A program made the position numbers and the translations under genes. Positions 49,253-58,384 of a stretch of DNA of 64,000 bases are shown here, piece after piece; position 1 is the first letter of the stretch; the number at the start of each line of letters is the position of its first letter. The notes below the pieces were generated by a model. The model worked only from the letters and a program-made list of their open reading frames with translations, had not been told where the DNA came from and ran no database searches. Origin of the DNA: Williamsia maris (lineage in GTDB: Bacteria > Actinomycetota > Actinomycetes > Mycobacteriales > Mycobacteriaceae); contig NZ_JAMTCJ010000001.1 of NCBI RefSeq assembly GCF_024171815.1, forward strand, positions 310,001 through 374,000, given 5' to 3'.

Positions 49253-50185
49253 ATGAGTGAGAGCCAGCTCCGCACCGGAACCGCACACGTCGGCGACCTC
49301 GACATCTACTACGAGGACATCGGCGACATCGCCGATCCGCCCGTGTTGTTGATCATGGGTCTGAGCGCGCAGCTGACGGTCTGGCCGACCGGGTTCTGCG
49401 ACGTCCTGGTCGATCAGGGCTACCGCGTCATCCGCTTCGACAACCGCGACATCGGCCTGTCGACCCACCTCGACGGCGTCCGCGTCACCGGCTCGATCCT
49501 GCCTCGTCTGGTGAAGACCGAGCTGGGCATCGGCAGCACGGTGCCGTACACCGTCGTCGACATGGCCGCCGACGCGATCGGCGTCCTCGACCACCTCGGC
49601 ATCGAACGCGCGCACGTGGTCGGTGCGTCGATGGGCGGGATGATCGCGCAGGTCGTCGGCGGCAAGTACCCCGAGCGGGTCTCGTCGTTGGCGATCCTCT
49701 TCTCCTCGACCCTGCAGGCATTCCTCCCGCCGCCCGACCCGCGCAAGCTGCTTGCCCTGCTGTCCGGACCGGGCAAGGGCGCGACCCGCGAGGACTACGT
49801 CGCCGGGTCCGCAAAGGCATTGCAGACCATCGGCAGCCCCGGCTACCCCCTCAGCGACGACGAGGCGTGGGAGCTGGCCGCGTCGTACCACGACCGCTCG
49901 CACGACCCGGCCGGGATCCTTCGCCAGACCAGCGCGGTGATGGGTAGCGGCAGCCTGCGTCGGTACGCACGCGCGGTGACCGCCCCGGCGGTGGTGATCC
50001 ACGGCAAGGCCGACGGCCTGATGCGCCCGTCGGGCGGCAAGGCCATCGCACACGCGATCGCCGGATCGAAGTTGGTCCTGATCGACGGCATGGGCCACGA
50101 CCTGCCCGAACCGCTGTGGCCGCAGATCACCGGCGAGCTCATGGCGAACTTCGCCCGAGCCACCACCTCCGCTGACGCACCGTGA
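49253..50185 (+). CDS. Alpha/beta-fold hydrolase
   Basis: A 310-residue protein of the alpha/beta-hydrolase fold. The oxyanion strand is LLIMGLSAQL, the nucleophile is Ser in VVGASMGGMIAQ (about 126), the acid lies in GKADGLM and the base in GMGHDLPE (about 285). It could be an esterase or peroxidase-like hydrolase; the substrate is unknown. The start is ATG 49253, just after the repeat array. Its last 47 bases overlap the 3' end of the convergent PPOX gene. Confidence 0.87.
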   Translation: MSESQLRTGTAHVGDLDIYYEDIGDIADPPVLLIMGLSAQLTVWPTGFCDVLVDQGYRVIRFDNRDIGLSTHLDGVRVTGSILPRLVKTELGIGSTVPYTVVDMAADAIGVLDHLGIERAHVVGASMGGMIAQVVGGKYPERVSSLAILFSSTLQAFLPPPDPRKLLALLSGPGKGATREDYVAGSAKALQTIGSPGYPLSDDEAWELAASYHDRSHDPAGILRQTSAVMGSGSLRRYARAVTAPAVVIHGKADGLMRPSGGKAIAHAIAGSKLVLIDGMGHDLPEPLWPQITGELMANFARATTSADAP

Positions 50186-50564
50186 CCGCGATGACCGGTC
50201 CGTCGAGTGGGACCGTCTCGTACTGAGGGTATTTCGCACGCAGTGAGCCGTACGCGTGCTCGGCCACCGGCCCGTCCGGGTGGATCTGGGCGGAACCGTC
50301 GACCCGGACCCACCACAGTGCGTTCCAGTCGTCGTCGTAGTGGTCGACCAGCAGACTGACGTTCGGGTTGTCGGCGATGTTGCGCAGCCGACGCAGCGGC
50401 GCCCCGGATTTCGGCTTGCCGTCGACCGCGGTGTAGACCACGTCCCCGTCGACGGCGAACACGACCGGGACCAGGTGCGGGAGACCCTCGTCGGACACCG
50501 TGGCGAGCCGCGCCACCGGAGCCTGCGCGAACCGCTGCCGTGCTCGGGCCTCGCCGTCGGTCAT
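50139..50564 (-). CDS. PPOX-class F420-dependent enzyme, Rv0121-like
   Basis: A 141-residue split-barrel protein with RFAQAPVARLATVSDEGLPHLVPVVF at the start, KPKSGAPLRRLRNIADNPNVSLL in the middle and a WALWWVR-like DDWNALWWVRVDG stretch. This is the pattern of the PPOX class F420-dependent enzymes of the Rv0121 group, which use cofactor F420. It converges with the alpha/beta-hydrolase gene and the two coding ends overlap by 47 bases. A TAGGGT -10 lies 6 bases upstream of the ATG. Confidence 0.85.
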   Translation of the reverse strand: MTDGEARARQRFAQAPVARLATVSDEGLPHLVPVVFAVDGDVVYTAVDGKPKSGAPLRRLRNIADNPNVSLLVDHYDDDWNALWWVRVDGSAQIHPDGPVAEHAYGSLRAKYPQYETVPLDGPVIAVTVRQRRWWLGRSSP

Positions 50565-50570
50565 GCGACC

Positions 50571-50576
50571 ACCCTA
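50571..50576 (-). promoter_or_regulatory. -10 element of the PPOX/F420 gene
   Basis: On the minus strand TAGGGT is 6 bases before the ATG at 50564, giving a leaderless transcript. No clear -35. Confidence 0.4.
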
Positions 50577-50623
50577 AGGCGGCCATCAAACCGGTGGAGC
50601 AGCCCCGATAGGCTGGGCGCACC

Positions 50624-52174
50624 ATGGCACCCGCAGCGAAGACTCCTTTCTATGTGACCACGGCGATCGCCTACCCCAACGGCGCGCCGCACATCGGGCA
50701 CGCCTACGAGTACATCTCGGCCGACGCCATCGCGCGGTTCAAGCGACTCGACGGCTTCGACGTCCGATTCCTCACCGGCACCGACGAACACGGCCAGAAG
50801 ATGGAACAGACCGCGGCGGCCGAGGGGATCGCGACCCGGGCGCTCGCCGACCGCAACGCCGCGGCGTTCCGCGAGTTGCAGGTCGCGTTGGGCAGCAGCT
50901 TCGATCGCTTCATCCGCACCACCGACGCCGACCACCACGTCGCGTCGCAGGCGATCTGGCAGCGGATGGCCGACAACGGCGACATCTACCTCGACAAGTT
51001 CGCCGGCTGGTACTCGGTGCGCGACGAGGCGTTCTACACCGACGGCGATCTCACCGTCCGCGACGACGGCACCCGTGTGGCCACCGAGACCCAGACGCCG
51101 GTCGAGTGGACCGAGGAGGAGTCCTACTTCTTCCGGCTCTCGGCCTACCAGGACAAGTTGCTCGCCCACTACGAGTCCCACCCCGACTTCATCGGACCGC
51201 TGACGCGGCGCAACGAGGTCGCGAGCTTCGTGCGCGGTGGCCTTCGTGACCTGTCGATCTCCCGGACCACGTTCGACTGGGGTGTCGACGTACCCGGTGA
51301 CGACGCGCACGTGATGTACGTGTGGGTCGACGCACTGACCAACTACCTCACCGGCGTCGGTTTCCCGGACGACACCGAGACCCTCGACAAGTACTGGCCC
51401 GCCGACCTGCACATCATCGGCAAGGACATCGTCCGGTTCCACTGCGTCTACTGGCCCGCGTTCCTGATGAGTGCGGGGATCGCACTGCCCAAACGGGTGT
51501 TCGCACACGGATTCCTGTTCAACAAGGGCGAGAAGATGAGCAAGTCGGTCGGCAACGTCGTCGACCCCTACGCGCTCGTCGACGAGTACGGACTCGATCC
51601 CTTGCGCTACTTCCTGCTGCGGGAGGTGTCCTACGGCCAGGACGGGTCCTACAGTCACGACGCGATCGTGTCGCGGATCAACGCCGACCTCGCCAACGAG
51701 CTCGGCAACCTCGCGCAGCGGTCGCTGTCGATGATCGGCAAGAACTTCGACCACGTCGTGCCGACCCCCGGCGAGTTCACCGCCGAGGACACCGCTCTCC
51801 TCGAGCGGGCCGACGGTCTACTGGCGCGGGTGCGTGTCGAATTCGACCAGCAGGCACTGCATCTCGCGCTCGAGGCACTGTGGGAAGTGCTGGCCGAGAC
51901 CAACCGGTACATCTCCGCGCAAGAGCCGTGGAAGCTGGCCAAGACCGATCTCGATCGCACCGGCACCGTGCTCTACGTCTGCGCCGAGGTCGTGCGGATC
52001 GTCAGCATCCTGGTGCAGCCGGTCATGCCGACCTCCGGCGGAACCCTGCTCGATCTGCTCGCGATCGGCGTCGAACGACGCTCGTTCGACGCGATCGGCG
52101 ACCGTCTCGCCGCGGGCACCACGCTGCCGGCCCCGGCTCCTGTCTTCCCCCGGTACGACACCAAGAAGAGCTGA
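50624..52174 (+). CDS. metG: Methionyl-tRNA synthetase
   Basis: A 516-residue class Ia synthetase that charges tRNA-Met. The HIGH motif is [16 protein letters not shown] (about 12-27); the KMSKS loop is [17 protein letters not shown] (about 298-314). An anticodon-binding helical domain (about 370-500) follows and there is no C-terminal EMAP extension, as in mycobacteria. TAGGCT (50609-50614) lies 9 bases before the ATG, so the mRNA is leaderless or nearly so. pabB begins 1 base after its stop. Confidence 0.97.
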   Translation: MAPAAKTPFYVTTAIAYPNGAPHIGHAYEYISADAIARFKRLDGFDVRFLTGTDEHGQKMEQTAAAEGIATRALADRNAAAFRELQVALGSSFDRFIRTTDADHHVASQAIWQRMADNGDIYLDKFAGWYSVRDEAFYTDGDLTVRDDGTRVATETQTPVEWTEEESYFFRLSAYQDKLLAHYESHPDFIGPLTRRNEVASFVRGGLRDLSISRTTFDWGVDVPGDDAHVMYVWVDALTNYLTGVGFPDDTETLDKYWPADLHIIGKDIVRFHCVYWPAFLMSAGIALPKRVFAHGFLFNKGEKMSKSVGNVVDPYALVDEYGLDPLRYFLLREVSYGQDGSYSHDAIVSRINADLANELGNLAQRSLSMIGKNFDHVVPTPGEFTAEDTALLERADGLLARVRVEFDQQALHLALEALWEVLAETNRYISAQEPWKLAKTDLDRTGTVLYVCAEVVRIVSILVQPVMPTSGGTLLDLLAIGVERRSFDAIGDRLAAGTTLPAPAPVFPRYDTKKS

Positions 52175-52175
52175 G

Positions 52176-53375
52176 ATGGCCTCCCGGGTCACCGATCTCG
52201 GGCCCGGCCGATCATCGACAACACTGCTCGCCGCGCTGCACGAGCGCAGCCTCGCCGAGGGCGTGCCCGGCCCCGCCGGTTTCATCGGGGACTGGCTGGG
52301 CGGCGACGCGGTGATCATCCCGTCGGTCGACGTGCGGTCAGGGGTCCGACCGCCGAACGACCCGGCGGGATTCTGGGCGGGATACCTCGCCTATCCGGAT
52401 CGTCTGGCCGAGGCGGCGTTGCCCGCCGTCGTCGGTGGCGTCTCCCCGAACATGCTCACCCACGAGAACGGTCGATGGTTCCACCATGACGTGACCGGAG
52501 CATCATGCCCGGACTGGTTGCGCGCCTTCGTGTCCGACGATCATGGCGTTCCCCCCACACGGGCGTGGTCGACGCGCTGGACCACTCCCCCACGCGCGCC
52601 CCACGACACCGCCATCCGCTCGTGCCTCGAGGCCATCGCGGCGGGAGAGGTCTACCAGGCGTGCGTCTGCACCCGCTTCTCCGGAGATCTCACGGGTCGG
52701 CCCATCGACTTCTTCGTCGCCGGCGTCGAGGCGATGCGACCCCGCAAGGCGGCGTACGTCGCCGGCGACTGGGGTGCGGTCGCGTCGTTCTCCCCGGAGA
52801 CCTACCTGCACGTCCACGGCCACGCGGTCACGTCGAGCCCCATCAAGGGCACCGTGCCGTCCGGTGCCGATCCGACATCGCTGTTGTCGTCGGTCAAGGA
52901 CGTCGCCGAGAACGTGATGATCGTCGACCTCGTGCGCAACGACCTCGGCCGCCTCGCCGTCCCCGGAAGCGTCACCGTGCCCGAACTGCTCGCCGTCCAC
53001 CCGGCGCCGGGGGTCTGGCATCTGGTGTCGACGGTGGCCGCGACACTGCCCGACGACGTCGGCACCGATGCGCTGATCGAGGCGACGTTCCCGCCGGGAT
53101 CGGTGACCGGCACCCCCAAGATCCGTGCGCGCGAACTCCTGCAGGGGTGGGAGACGTCGGCCCGCGGGGTCTACTGCGGAGCGGTCGGGGTCGCGACACC
53201 CGACGGCGACCTCGACCTCAACGTCGCGATCCGCACGGTGGAGATCGAGCCGGACGGCACGACGGCGCTCGGGGTGGGCGGCGGCATCACCATCGACTCC
53301 GACCCTGACCGCGAGTGGCAGGAATGCCTCGACAAGGCCGCCAGCATCATCTCGCTGACGGCACCGGCGCCCTGA
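52176..53375 (+). CDS. pabB: Aminodeoxychorismate synthase component I
   Basis: A 399-residue chorismate-binding enzyme of the PabB/TrpE family. Signature stretches in the C-terminal catalytic domain are SPIKGTVPSGADP (about 223), NVMIVDLVRNDLGRLA (about 248) and FPPGSVTGTPKIRARELL (about 308). With a glutaminase subunit it makes 4-amino-4-deoxychorismate for folate. No isochorismate or anthranilate genes adjoin, and the order metG-pabB-rsmI-pmt is that of Rv1007c-Rv1002c, so PabB is the best name. It starts 1 base after metG. Confidence 0.93.
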   Translation: MASRVTDLGPGRSSTTLLAALHERSLAEGVPGPAGFIGDWLGGDAVIIPSVDVRSGVRPPNDPAGFWAGYLAYPDRLAEAALPAVVGGVSPNMLTHENGRWFHHDVTGASCPDWLRAFVSDDHGVPPTRAWSTRWTTPPRAPHDTAIRSCLEAIAAGEVYQACVCTRFSGDLTGRPIDFFVAGVEAMRPRKAAYVAGDWGAVASFSPETYLHVHGHAVTSSPIKGTVPSGADPTSLLSSVKDVAENVMIVDLVRNDLGRLAVPGSVTVPELLAVHPAPGVWHLVSTVAATLPDDVGTDALIEATFPPGSVTGTPKIRARELLQGWETSARGVYCGAVGVATPDGDLDLNVAIRTVEIEPDGTTALGVGGGITIDSDPDREWQECLDKAASIISLTAPAP

Positions 53376-53379
53376 CTCC

Positions 53380-54249
53380 TCAGCGACTGTCGAGCACGGC
53401 CTGGTACAGCTCACGCTTGCCGGTGGTCGTCGGGGCGGCGACCTGCGCGCACGCGTCCTTGAGGCCTGCGCCGGCGTCGACGAGGACTCCGACGCGTTCG
53501 ACGAGGGTGTCGAGATCCTGCTCGACGGGCACGGCCCCCTCGATCACGACGGTGATCTCGCCGCGCACCCCGTCGGCGGCCCACCGGGCCAGTTCCTCGA
53601 GTGTCCCGCGCTTGACCTCTTCATAGGTCTTGGTCAGTTCGCGGCAGACGGCGGCTCGTCGCGTCGGGCCGAGCACCGACACCGCGTCGACGAGGGTGTC
53701 GGCGAGACGGTGTGGGGATTCGAAGAAGACCACGGTGCGGGGTTGTTCGACCAGCTCGCCCAGCCAGGCGCGACGCTGCCCGGTCTTGCGCGGCGCGAAC
53801 CCGTCGAAGCAGAACCGCTCCACGGGCAGCGCCGAGAGGGCCAGCGCGGTCGTCACCGCCGACGGGCCGGGCAGGCACGTGATCGCGAGACCGGCATCGG
53901 CGCAGGCCACGACCAGTCGATAGCCGGGATCGCTGACCGATGGCATCCCCGCGTCGGTGATCAGCAGGACCGTCGCGCCCCCGGTGATCTCGGCGACCAG
54001 GGCGGGCGTGCGTTGGGCCTCGACCTGGTCGTAGTAGCTGACCACGCGACCGCCGATGGTGACGCCGAGAGCGCTCGCCAGCGACTTCGCGCGGCGCGTG
54101 TCCTCCGCGGCGACCACGTCGGCGGTGGTCAGTGCGGCGCGCAGTCGCGGGGACGCATCGTCGCGCTGCCCCATCGGGGTGGCCGCGAGAACCAGCCGCC
54201 CGTTGCCCAGGAGCGCGCCCGCAGCACTGTCATCCGTGATCGTCATCAT
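53380..54249 (-). CDS. rsmI: 16S rRNA (cytidine1402-2'-O)-methyltransferase
   Basis: A 289-residue SAM-dependent enzyme of the tetrapyrrole-methylase fold. Motifs: RLVLAATPMGQRDDAS near the start (where most family members have PTPIGN), VVAAEDTRRAKSL (about 48), VLLITDAGMPSVSDPG (about 85), LPGPSAVTTALALSALP (about 115) and VFFESPHRL (about 160). It methylates the ribose of C1402 in the decoding centre. ATG 54249 (or 54246) is chosen over a distant ATG; a TAGGCT -10 sits 5 bases upstream. Divergent from pmt and convergent on pabB with a 4-base gap. Confidence 0.95.
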   Translation of the reverse strand: MMTITDDSAAGALLGNGRLVLAATPMGQRDDASPRLRAALTTADVVAAEDTRRAKSLASALGVTIGGRVVSYYDQVEAQRTPALVAEITGGATVLLITDAGMPSVSDPGYRLVVACADAGLAITCLPGPSAVTTALALSALPVERFCFDGFAPRKTGQRRAWLGELVEQPRTVVFFESPHRLADTLVDAVSVLGPTRRAAVCRELTKTYEEVKRGTLEELARWAADGVRGEITVVIEGAVPVEQDLDTLVERVGVLVDAGAGLKDACAQVAAPTTTGKRELYQAVLDSR

Positions 54250-54254
54250 CGGAC

Positions 54255-54264
54255 AGCCTACGAT
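54255..54264. promoter_or_regulatory. Overlapping divergent -10 elements of rsmI and pmt
   Basis: The minus strand reads TAGGCT at 54260-54255 (rsmI, 5 bases before its ATG) and the plus strand TACGAT at 54259-54264 (pmt, 7 bases before its GTG). They share the bases TA at 54259-54260. The two start codons are only 22 bases apart. Polymerase can occupy only one direction at a time. Confidence 0.5.
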
Positions 54265-54271
54265 TGATCGG

Positions 54272-55942
54272 GTGACCGCAGCCCCGTCGATACACGACAC
54301 CGCCGATCCGGCGTCCGGCGACGGACGAAACGGGGACGCCACGGCGTGGGAGTACCCGCTCGACGAGGTCGAACCCGCCCGGCTGTACGGCTCGGACGAC
54401 GACCTCGGCGCGACCGAGGACCTCGGCGATGCGCCGGGCCCCCGCGTCCCCGACCCGGTGTTCGGCGCCACCGACACCCGACGCGGCTGGATCGTCGCGG
54501 CGGTCCTGACCGCCATCGCGGCCGTCACCCGGTTCTGGGGACTCAATGTCCCCACTGACGGTGGCACCCCGGTCTTCGACGAGAAGCACTACGTCCCGCA
54601 GGCGTGGCAGGTCCTCACCGGAGGCAACTGGATCGAGGACAACCCCGCCTACGGGCTCGTCGTCCACCCGCCCGTCGGCAAGTGGTTGATCGCGGTCGGT
54701 GAAGGACTGTTCGGCTACACCCCACTGGGATGGCGGTTCGCCTCGGCGGTCGTCGGAACCATCATGGTGCTGATCGTGTTCCGGCTGACGCGACGTCTGA
54801 GCCGCTCGACGCTCATCGGGGCGGTCGCCGCGGTCTTCATGATCTGCGACGGCGTCACGTTCGTGTCCTCGCGCGTGGGCATGCTCGACATCTTCCAGAT
54901 CTTCTTCGTGCTCGGCGGCCTCGCCGCGCTGGTCGCCGACCGCGACCAGATGCGCTCGCGTCTGCACCGGGTGTGGAGCGAGGGCCGCATCGCGGACTCC
55001 CCGTTCGGTCCCCGCCTGGGCTTCCGCTGGTGGCGGTTCGGCGCCGCGGTGCTGCTCGGACTCGGCTGTGCCACCAAGTGGTCGGGCATCTACTTCGTGA
55101 TGTTCTTCCTGCTTCTGGCCATCGGTTTCGACATCGCCAACCGCAAGGCCTATCACGTGCAGCGGCCGTGGATGGGCACACTGCGTCGCGACGTCATCCC
55201 GTCCGGTTTCAGCCTGGGTGTGGTCCCGATCCTGGTGTACCTCGGCAGTTTCGCGCCGTGGTTCGCGAGCGAGACGTCGGTCTACCGCTACGAGGTCGGC
55301 AACTCGATCGGCTACGACGGCCCGTTCGCCTGGGTGCCCGGCGCGTTCCGTTCGCTCTGGTACTACGAGGCCGGGATCCTGAAGTTCCACGAGGGCCTGA
55401 CCAACTCGACGGGCAATCACCACCCGTGGGAGTCGAAGCCGTGGACGTGGCCGATGGGGCTGCGGCCGATGCTCTACGCGGTGCAGAACGGCCCCGACAA
55501 GTGTGGTGCCGGCGAGTGCATCCGCGTCCAGATGTTGATCGGCACGCCGGCCATGTGGTGGCTCGCGTTCCCGATGTTGCTGTGGGGGCTGTGGCAGTTC
55601 CTGCTCCGCCGCGACTGGCGCTACGCCGTCGTGATCGTCGCCTACGCGGCGTCGTTCCTGCCGTGGTTCCTCAACCTCGACCGGCAGATGTACTTCTTCT
55701 ACGCCGCCGCGATGGCGCCGTTCCTGATCATGGGGTTGGCGCTGTGCGTCGGTGATCTGCTCGGCGCCGACGGGCGATGGCGGAAGTTCGGCCGGGAGCG
55801 ACGAATGCTCGGGGTGGTCCTCGCCTCGGTGTACATCGGCCTGGTGATCACCAACTTCATCTGGCTGTGGCCGATCCTCACCGGCCAGCCGATCTCGCTG
55901 CACATGTGGAACCTGCAGATGTGGCTGCCGAGCTGGCGCTGA
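54272..55942 (+). CDS. pmt: Protein O-mannosyltransferase (GT39)
   Basis: A 556-residue polytopic membrane enzyme. A short cytoplasmic acidic lead precedes about ten hydrophobic segments. The first extracytoplasmic loop has the catalytic DEKHYVPQAW (about 111-120) of GT39, and GFRWWRFGAAVLLGLGCATKWSG and GNHHPWESKPWTWP are typical later motifs. It transfers mannose from polyprenyl phosphate to Ser/Thr of exported proteins, which fits the Ser/Thr-rich stalks elsewhere in the window. Start GTG 54272 follows a TACGAT -10 by 7 bases. Confidence 0.94.
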   Translation: MTAAPSIHDTADPASGDGRNGDATAWEYPLDEVEPARLYGSDDDLGATEDLGDAPGPRVPDPVFGATDTRRGWIVAAVLTAIAAVTRFWGLNVPTDGGTPVFDEKHYVPQAWQVLTGGNWIEDNPAYGLVVHPPVGKWLIAVGEGLFGYTPLGWRFASAVVGTIMVLIVFRLTRRLSRSTLIGAVAAVFMICDGVTFVSSRVGMLDIFQIFFVLGGLAALVADRDQMRSRLHRVWSEGRIADSPFGPRLGFRWWRFGAAVLLGLGCATKWSGIYFVMFFLLLAIGFDIANRKAYHVQRPWMGTLRRDVIPSGFSLGVVPILVYLGSFAPWFASETSVYRYEVGNSIGYDGPFAWVPGAFRSLWYYEAGILKFHEGLTNSTGNHHPWESKPWTWPMGLRPMLYAVQNGPDKCGAGECIRVQMLIGTPAMWWLAFPMLLWGLWQFLLRRDWRYAVVIVAYAASFLPWFLNLDRQMYFFYAAAMAPFLIMGLALCVGDLLGADGRWRKFGRERRMLGVVLASVYIGLVITNFIWLWPILTGQPISLHMWNLQMWLPSWR

Positions 55943-55950
55943 GACAAGAA

Positions 55951-55995
55951 ATCGGTGGCCGTTCTTCCCGCTGAGCGGGAGGAACGGCCACCGAT
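55951..55995. terminator. Repeated hairpin element, copy 2 (bidirectional terminator)
   Basis: The 22-base arms 55951-55972 and 55974-55995 are reverse complements except for one T-G wobble, with the core TCCCGCTGAGCGGGA. It lies between convergent pmt and the secreted-protein gene. The first 30 bases match 14791-14820 at 28 positions. Confidence 0.75.
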
Positions 55996-56009
55996 GTCGT
56001 CGTCGAGGA

Positions 56010-56579
56010 CTACGGGCGGGCCGGGGCTCCGATGAACCGTCCGTAGATCGCGTCGGTCGTCGCGGTGTTGCTCGCGATGAAGATGCGGTCGATGCTCGTC
56101 TGCACCTGCATGTAGCGCAGCGGCAGGTTCTTCAGCTTGTCATCTGCTGCGCGGAACTCGACCCGGTTGGCGAGGTACTTGACGTCGACGGGCACCAACT
56201 CGTCGACGGCGGTCCCGGGCGGGTTGACCACGAGCGAGCCGTTGGCCGGGTACCCCAGCGACAGCAGCGAGAGAACCGACTGACCGAACCCGCCGGTGGC
56301 GTTGCGCGGACCGAACAGCAGAACCGAGTAGTTCGGTCCCTCACCCGGTCCCGGCGTGATCCCGCCCTGCATCACGAGCGTCACGGCCAGGCGTCCCCGC
56401 GCACGGTCGTAGTCGACCGTGGCCGAGCGGATGTCGGTGCTCTTCTTCGCCCCGGGCTTGACCGGTGACTGCACGGTGACCGGCGCCGCCGACGCGGGGG
56501 CCGCACACACCCCTGCGCCCACGGCCACGGCGACCCCGAGCGCAGCGGCGACGACCGAACGACGTGCAGTGTGAGACAT
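56010..56579 (-). CDS. Secreted protein A, paralogue of the 60230-60775 gene
   Basis: A 189-residue exported protein with a cleavable signal (ASAAPVT at about 28-34). The mature part of about 155 residues shares a pattern with the gene at 60230-60775: APVTV.SP near the start, RSATVDYDR, GEGPNYSVLLFGP, a conserved VEF.A.DD.L.NLPLRYMQVQ and a closing IYGR. There is no catalytic motif or cysteine pair; the spacing of hydrophobic residues suggests a beta-rich domain. It is downstream of the betaine ABC genes on the same strand, after the solute-binding protein. AGGAG lies before the ATG. Function unknown. Confidence 0.8.
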   Translation of the reverse strand: MSHTARRSVVAAALGVAVAVGAGVCAAPASAAPVTVQSPVKPGAKKSTDIRSATVDYDRARGRLAVTLVMQGGITPGPGEGPNYSVLLFGPRNATGGFGQSVLSLLSLGYPANGSLVVNPPGTAVDELVPVDVKYLANRVEFRAADDKLKNLPLRYMQVQTSIDRIFIASNTATTDAIYGRFIGAPARP

Positions 56580-56679
56580 ACGTACTCCTGTGAGCGTTCC
56601 CCGACCGGATGTGGTTACCCGCAGTATTGCATCTCTCGTATGCCCTTCGAGCTACATCAAGCCGAAGCCACGGGCGACG

Positions 56680-57588
56680 TCAGACGGGATGGGCCGCCAG
56701 CCACTGCTTGGCGATGTCGGCCGCCTTGGTGCCGTCGGCCGCCTGACCGTTCAGCGCGATGAGGTCATCGGTGGTCAGCTTCGCCGAGACCGCGTTGAGC
56801 GTGGTGGTGACGGTGTCGGTCTGCTTCGACTTCTTGATGACGGGCAGCACGTTCTGCGCCGAGAACAACGACTTGTCATCGGTCAGCGCAACCAGCTTGT
56901 TCTTGGCGATACCCGGGTCGGTGGTGAAGAGATTGGCCGCCTGGACCTGACCGCTGGTGAGTGCGTTCATCGTGAGGGTGCCGCCGGCGTCGAGCGGCAC
57001 GAAGCTCTTGAAGTTGACGCCGTAGACGTCCTTCAATCCGACCACACCCTGCACTCGGGTCTTGAACTCCGGCGCCGCGCCCAGCGCGAGTTCTCCGCCG
57101 ACCGGCGCGAGATCGGACACCTTCGCGAGCTTGAACTTCGACGCGGTGTCCTGGGTGACACAGATCGCGTCCTTGTCCTCGGCGGGCGAGGGCGTGAGAC
57201 CGACGATGCCCTCGGGCAGCTTCTGGGTGAGCTCGGCGTCCACCGCCTGCGGGGTGGAGGCCGTCGACTTCTCGTCCAGGTATTTCAGGAGCGCTCCGGT
57301 GTACTCGGGGACGAGGTCGATCGACGAGTCCTTGAGCGCGGTGAAGTAGACCTCGCGGCTACCGATGTTGAACTGGGTCTTCACCGCAACCCCCTTGGAC
57401 TGCAGGGCCTGCGCGTAGATCTCACCGACGAGCTGACTCTCGGTGAAATCCGCGGAGCCGATGATGATCTGCGAACCCGACGAGCCCGACTGGTCGGTGT
57501 TGCTGTCGAGTGGGTCGCCGCCACACGCCGAGATGGTCAGGACGCTCGCGGCGGCGATGGCCGCCGCGACCAGGGTGGTCTTCTTCAT
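56680..57588 (-). CDS. Glycine betaine/choline ABC transporter, solute-binding lipoprotein
   Basis: A 302-residue lipoprotein with a signal ending in the lipobox ISAC (about 19-22). The mature domain is the OpuAC/ProX type (quaternary-amine-binding) fold: IIIGSADFTESQLVGEIYAQAL (about 40) and VPEYTGALLKYL (about 100), the pattern of osmoprotectant-binding F-type proteins. Together with two permeases and an ATPase upstream it completes an ABC importer. AGGAG precedes the ATG. It ends 101 bases before the secreted protein A start. Confidence 0.92.
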   Translation of the reverse strand: MKKTTLVAAAIAAASVLTISACGGDPLDSNTDQSGSSGSQIIIGSADFTESQLVGEIYAQALQSKGVAVKTQFNIGSREVYFTALKDSSIDLVPEYTGALLKYLDEKSTASTPQAVDAELTQKLPEGIVGLTPSPAEDKDAICVTQDTASKFKLAKVSDLAPVGGELALGAAPEFKTRVQGVVGLKDVYGVNFKSFVPLDAGGTLTMNALTSGQVQAANLFTTDPGIAKNKLVALTDDKSLFSAQNVLPVIKKSKQTDTVTTTLNAVSAKLTTDDLIALNGQAADGTKAADIAKQWLAAHPV

Positions 57589-57655
57589 TGCGGTTCTCCT
57601 CGGTGTGGTGACGCTGGGTGGTGCGTTGTCGGTGGGATGCGGGGATCGGTGGCCT

Positions 57656-58384
57656 TCACGTGCCCGGCACCGGGATCGCCGGTGAGGGTCGGGAGCGTAT
57701 CGACGAGGTCTCGGAACGTCGCAGGCCGGGCGAGATCGTGAATCGGCCGACGAGAGCGAACAGCACCTCGAACGCTATAGCGAGAACCGCGACGAGCAGG
57801 GCGCCTGCGGTCATCTTGGTGAAGTCGGCCTCGGCGCGCCCGTCGAGGATGAACCGGCCGAGACCTTGCAACCCGACGTAGGCCGCGACGGTGGCCGTCG
57901 ACACGATCTGGAGTGTCGCGCTGCGGATCCCGGACAGCATCAGCGGCAGCGCACACGGCAGCTGAACCCGGATCAGGATCTGGGCGCGGGTGTAGCCCAT
58001 CGCCCGCGCCGCGCCCACCGCTCCCGAGTCGGCGTTCTGGATGCCTGCGTAGGTGCCGGCGAGAATGGGTGGCACGCCGAGCAACACGAGCACCGCGGTC
58101 GTCGGGATCAGGTAGACCGCCTGTCCGCTGACGCTCGAGGAGATCAGCAGGAACAGCAGCACCAGGGCGCCGAGGGTCGGCAGCGCGCGCAGGGCGTTGG
58201 CCGATCCCACCACGAGTGCCCCACCGCGTCCGGTGTAGCCGATGAACATCCCCAGCGGCACGGCGATCACGAGCGAGATGCCCAGTGCGAGCAGGGTGTA
58301 GACGAGGTGGTGTCCGACCTGGGCCGGCACGCCGTCCGGTCCGGTCCAGTGGGAGCTGTCGGCGAACCAGCCGGGCACGTTCAC
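57656..58384 (-). CDS. Betaine/choline ABC transporter permease 1
   Basis: A 242-residue integral membrane protein with about six hydrophobic segments and a BPD inner-membrane motif (the EAA loop: GAARAMGYTRAQILIRVQLPCALPLML, about 140-167). It forms half of the transmembrane part of the importer. The GTG start overlaps the stop of the second permease by 4 bases. The order along the minus strand is ATPase, permease, permease, binding protein, as in opuC-type operons. Confidence 0.91.
   Translation of the reverse strand: MNVPGWFADSSHWTGPDGVPAQVGHHLVYTLLALGISLVIAVPLGMFIGYTGRGGALVVGSANALRALPTLGALVLLFLLISSSVSGQAVYLIPTTAVLVLLGVPPILAGTYAGIQNADSGAVGAARAMGYTRAQILIRVQLPCALPLMLSGIRSATLQIVSTATVAAYVGLQGLGRFILDGRAEADFTKMTAGALLVAVLAIAFEVLFALVGRFTISPGLRRSETSSIRSRPSPAIPVPGT

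Noticed and set aside
50565-50623. SAM or T-box riboswitch before metG
   Set aside because: The -10 lies 9 bases before the ATG, leaving no leader for such an element.
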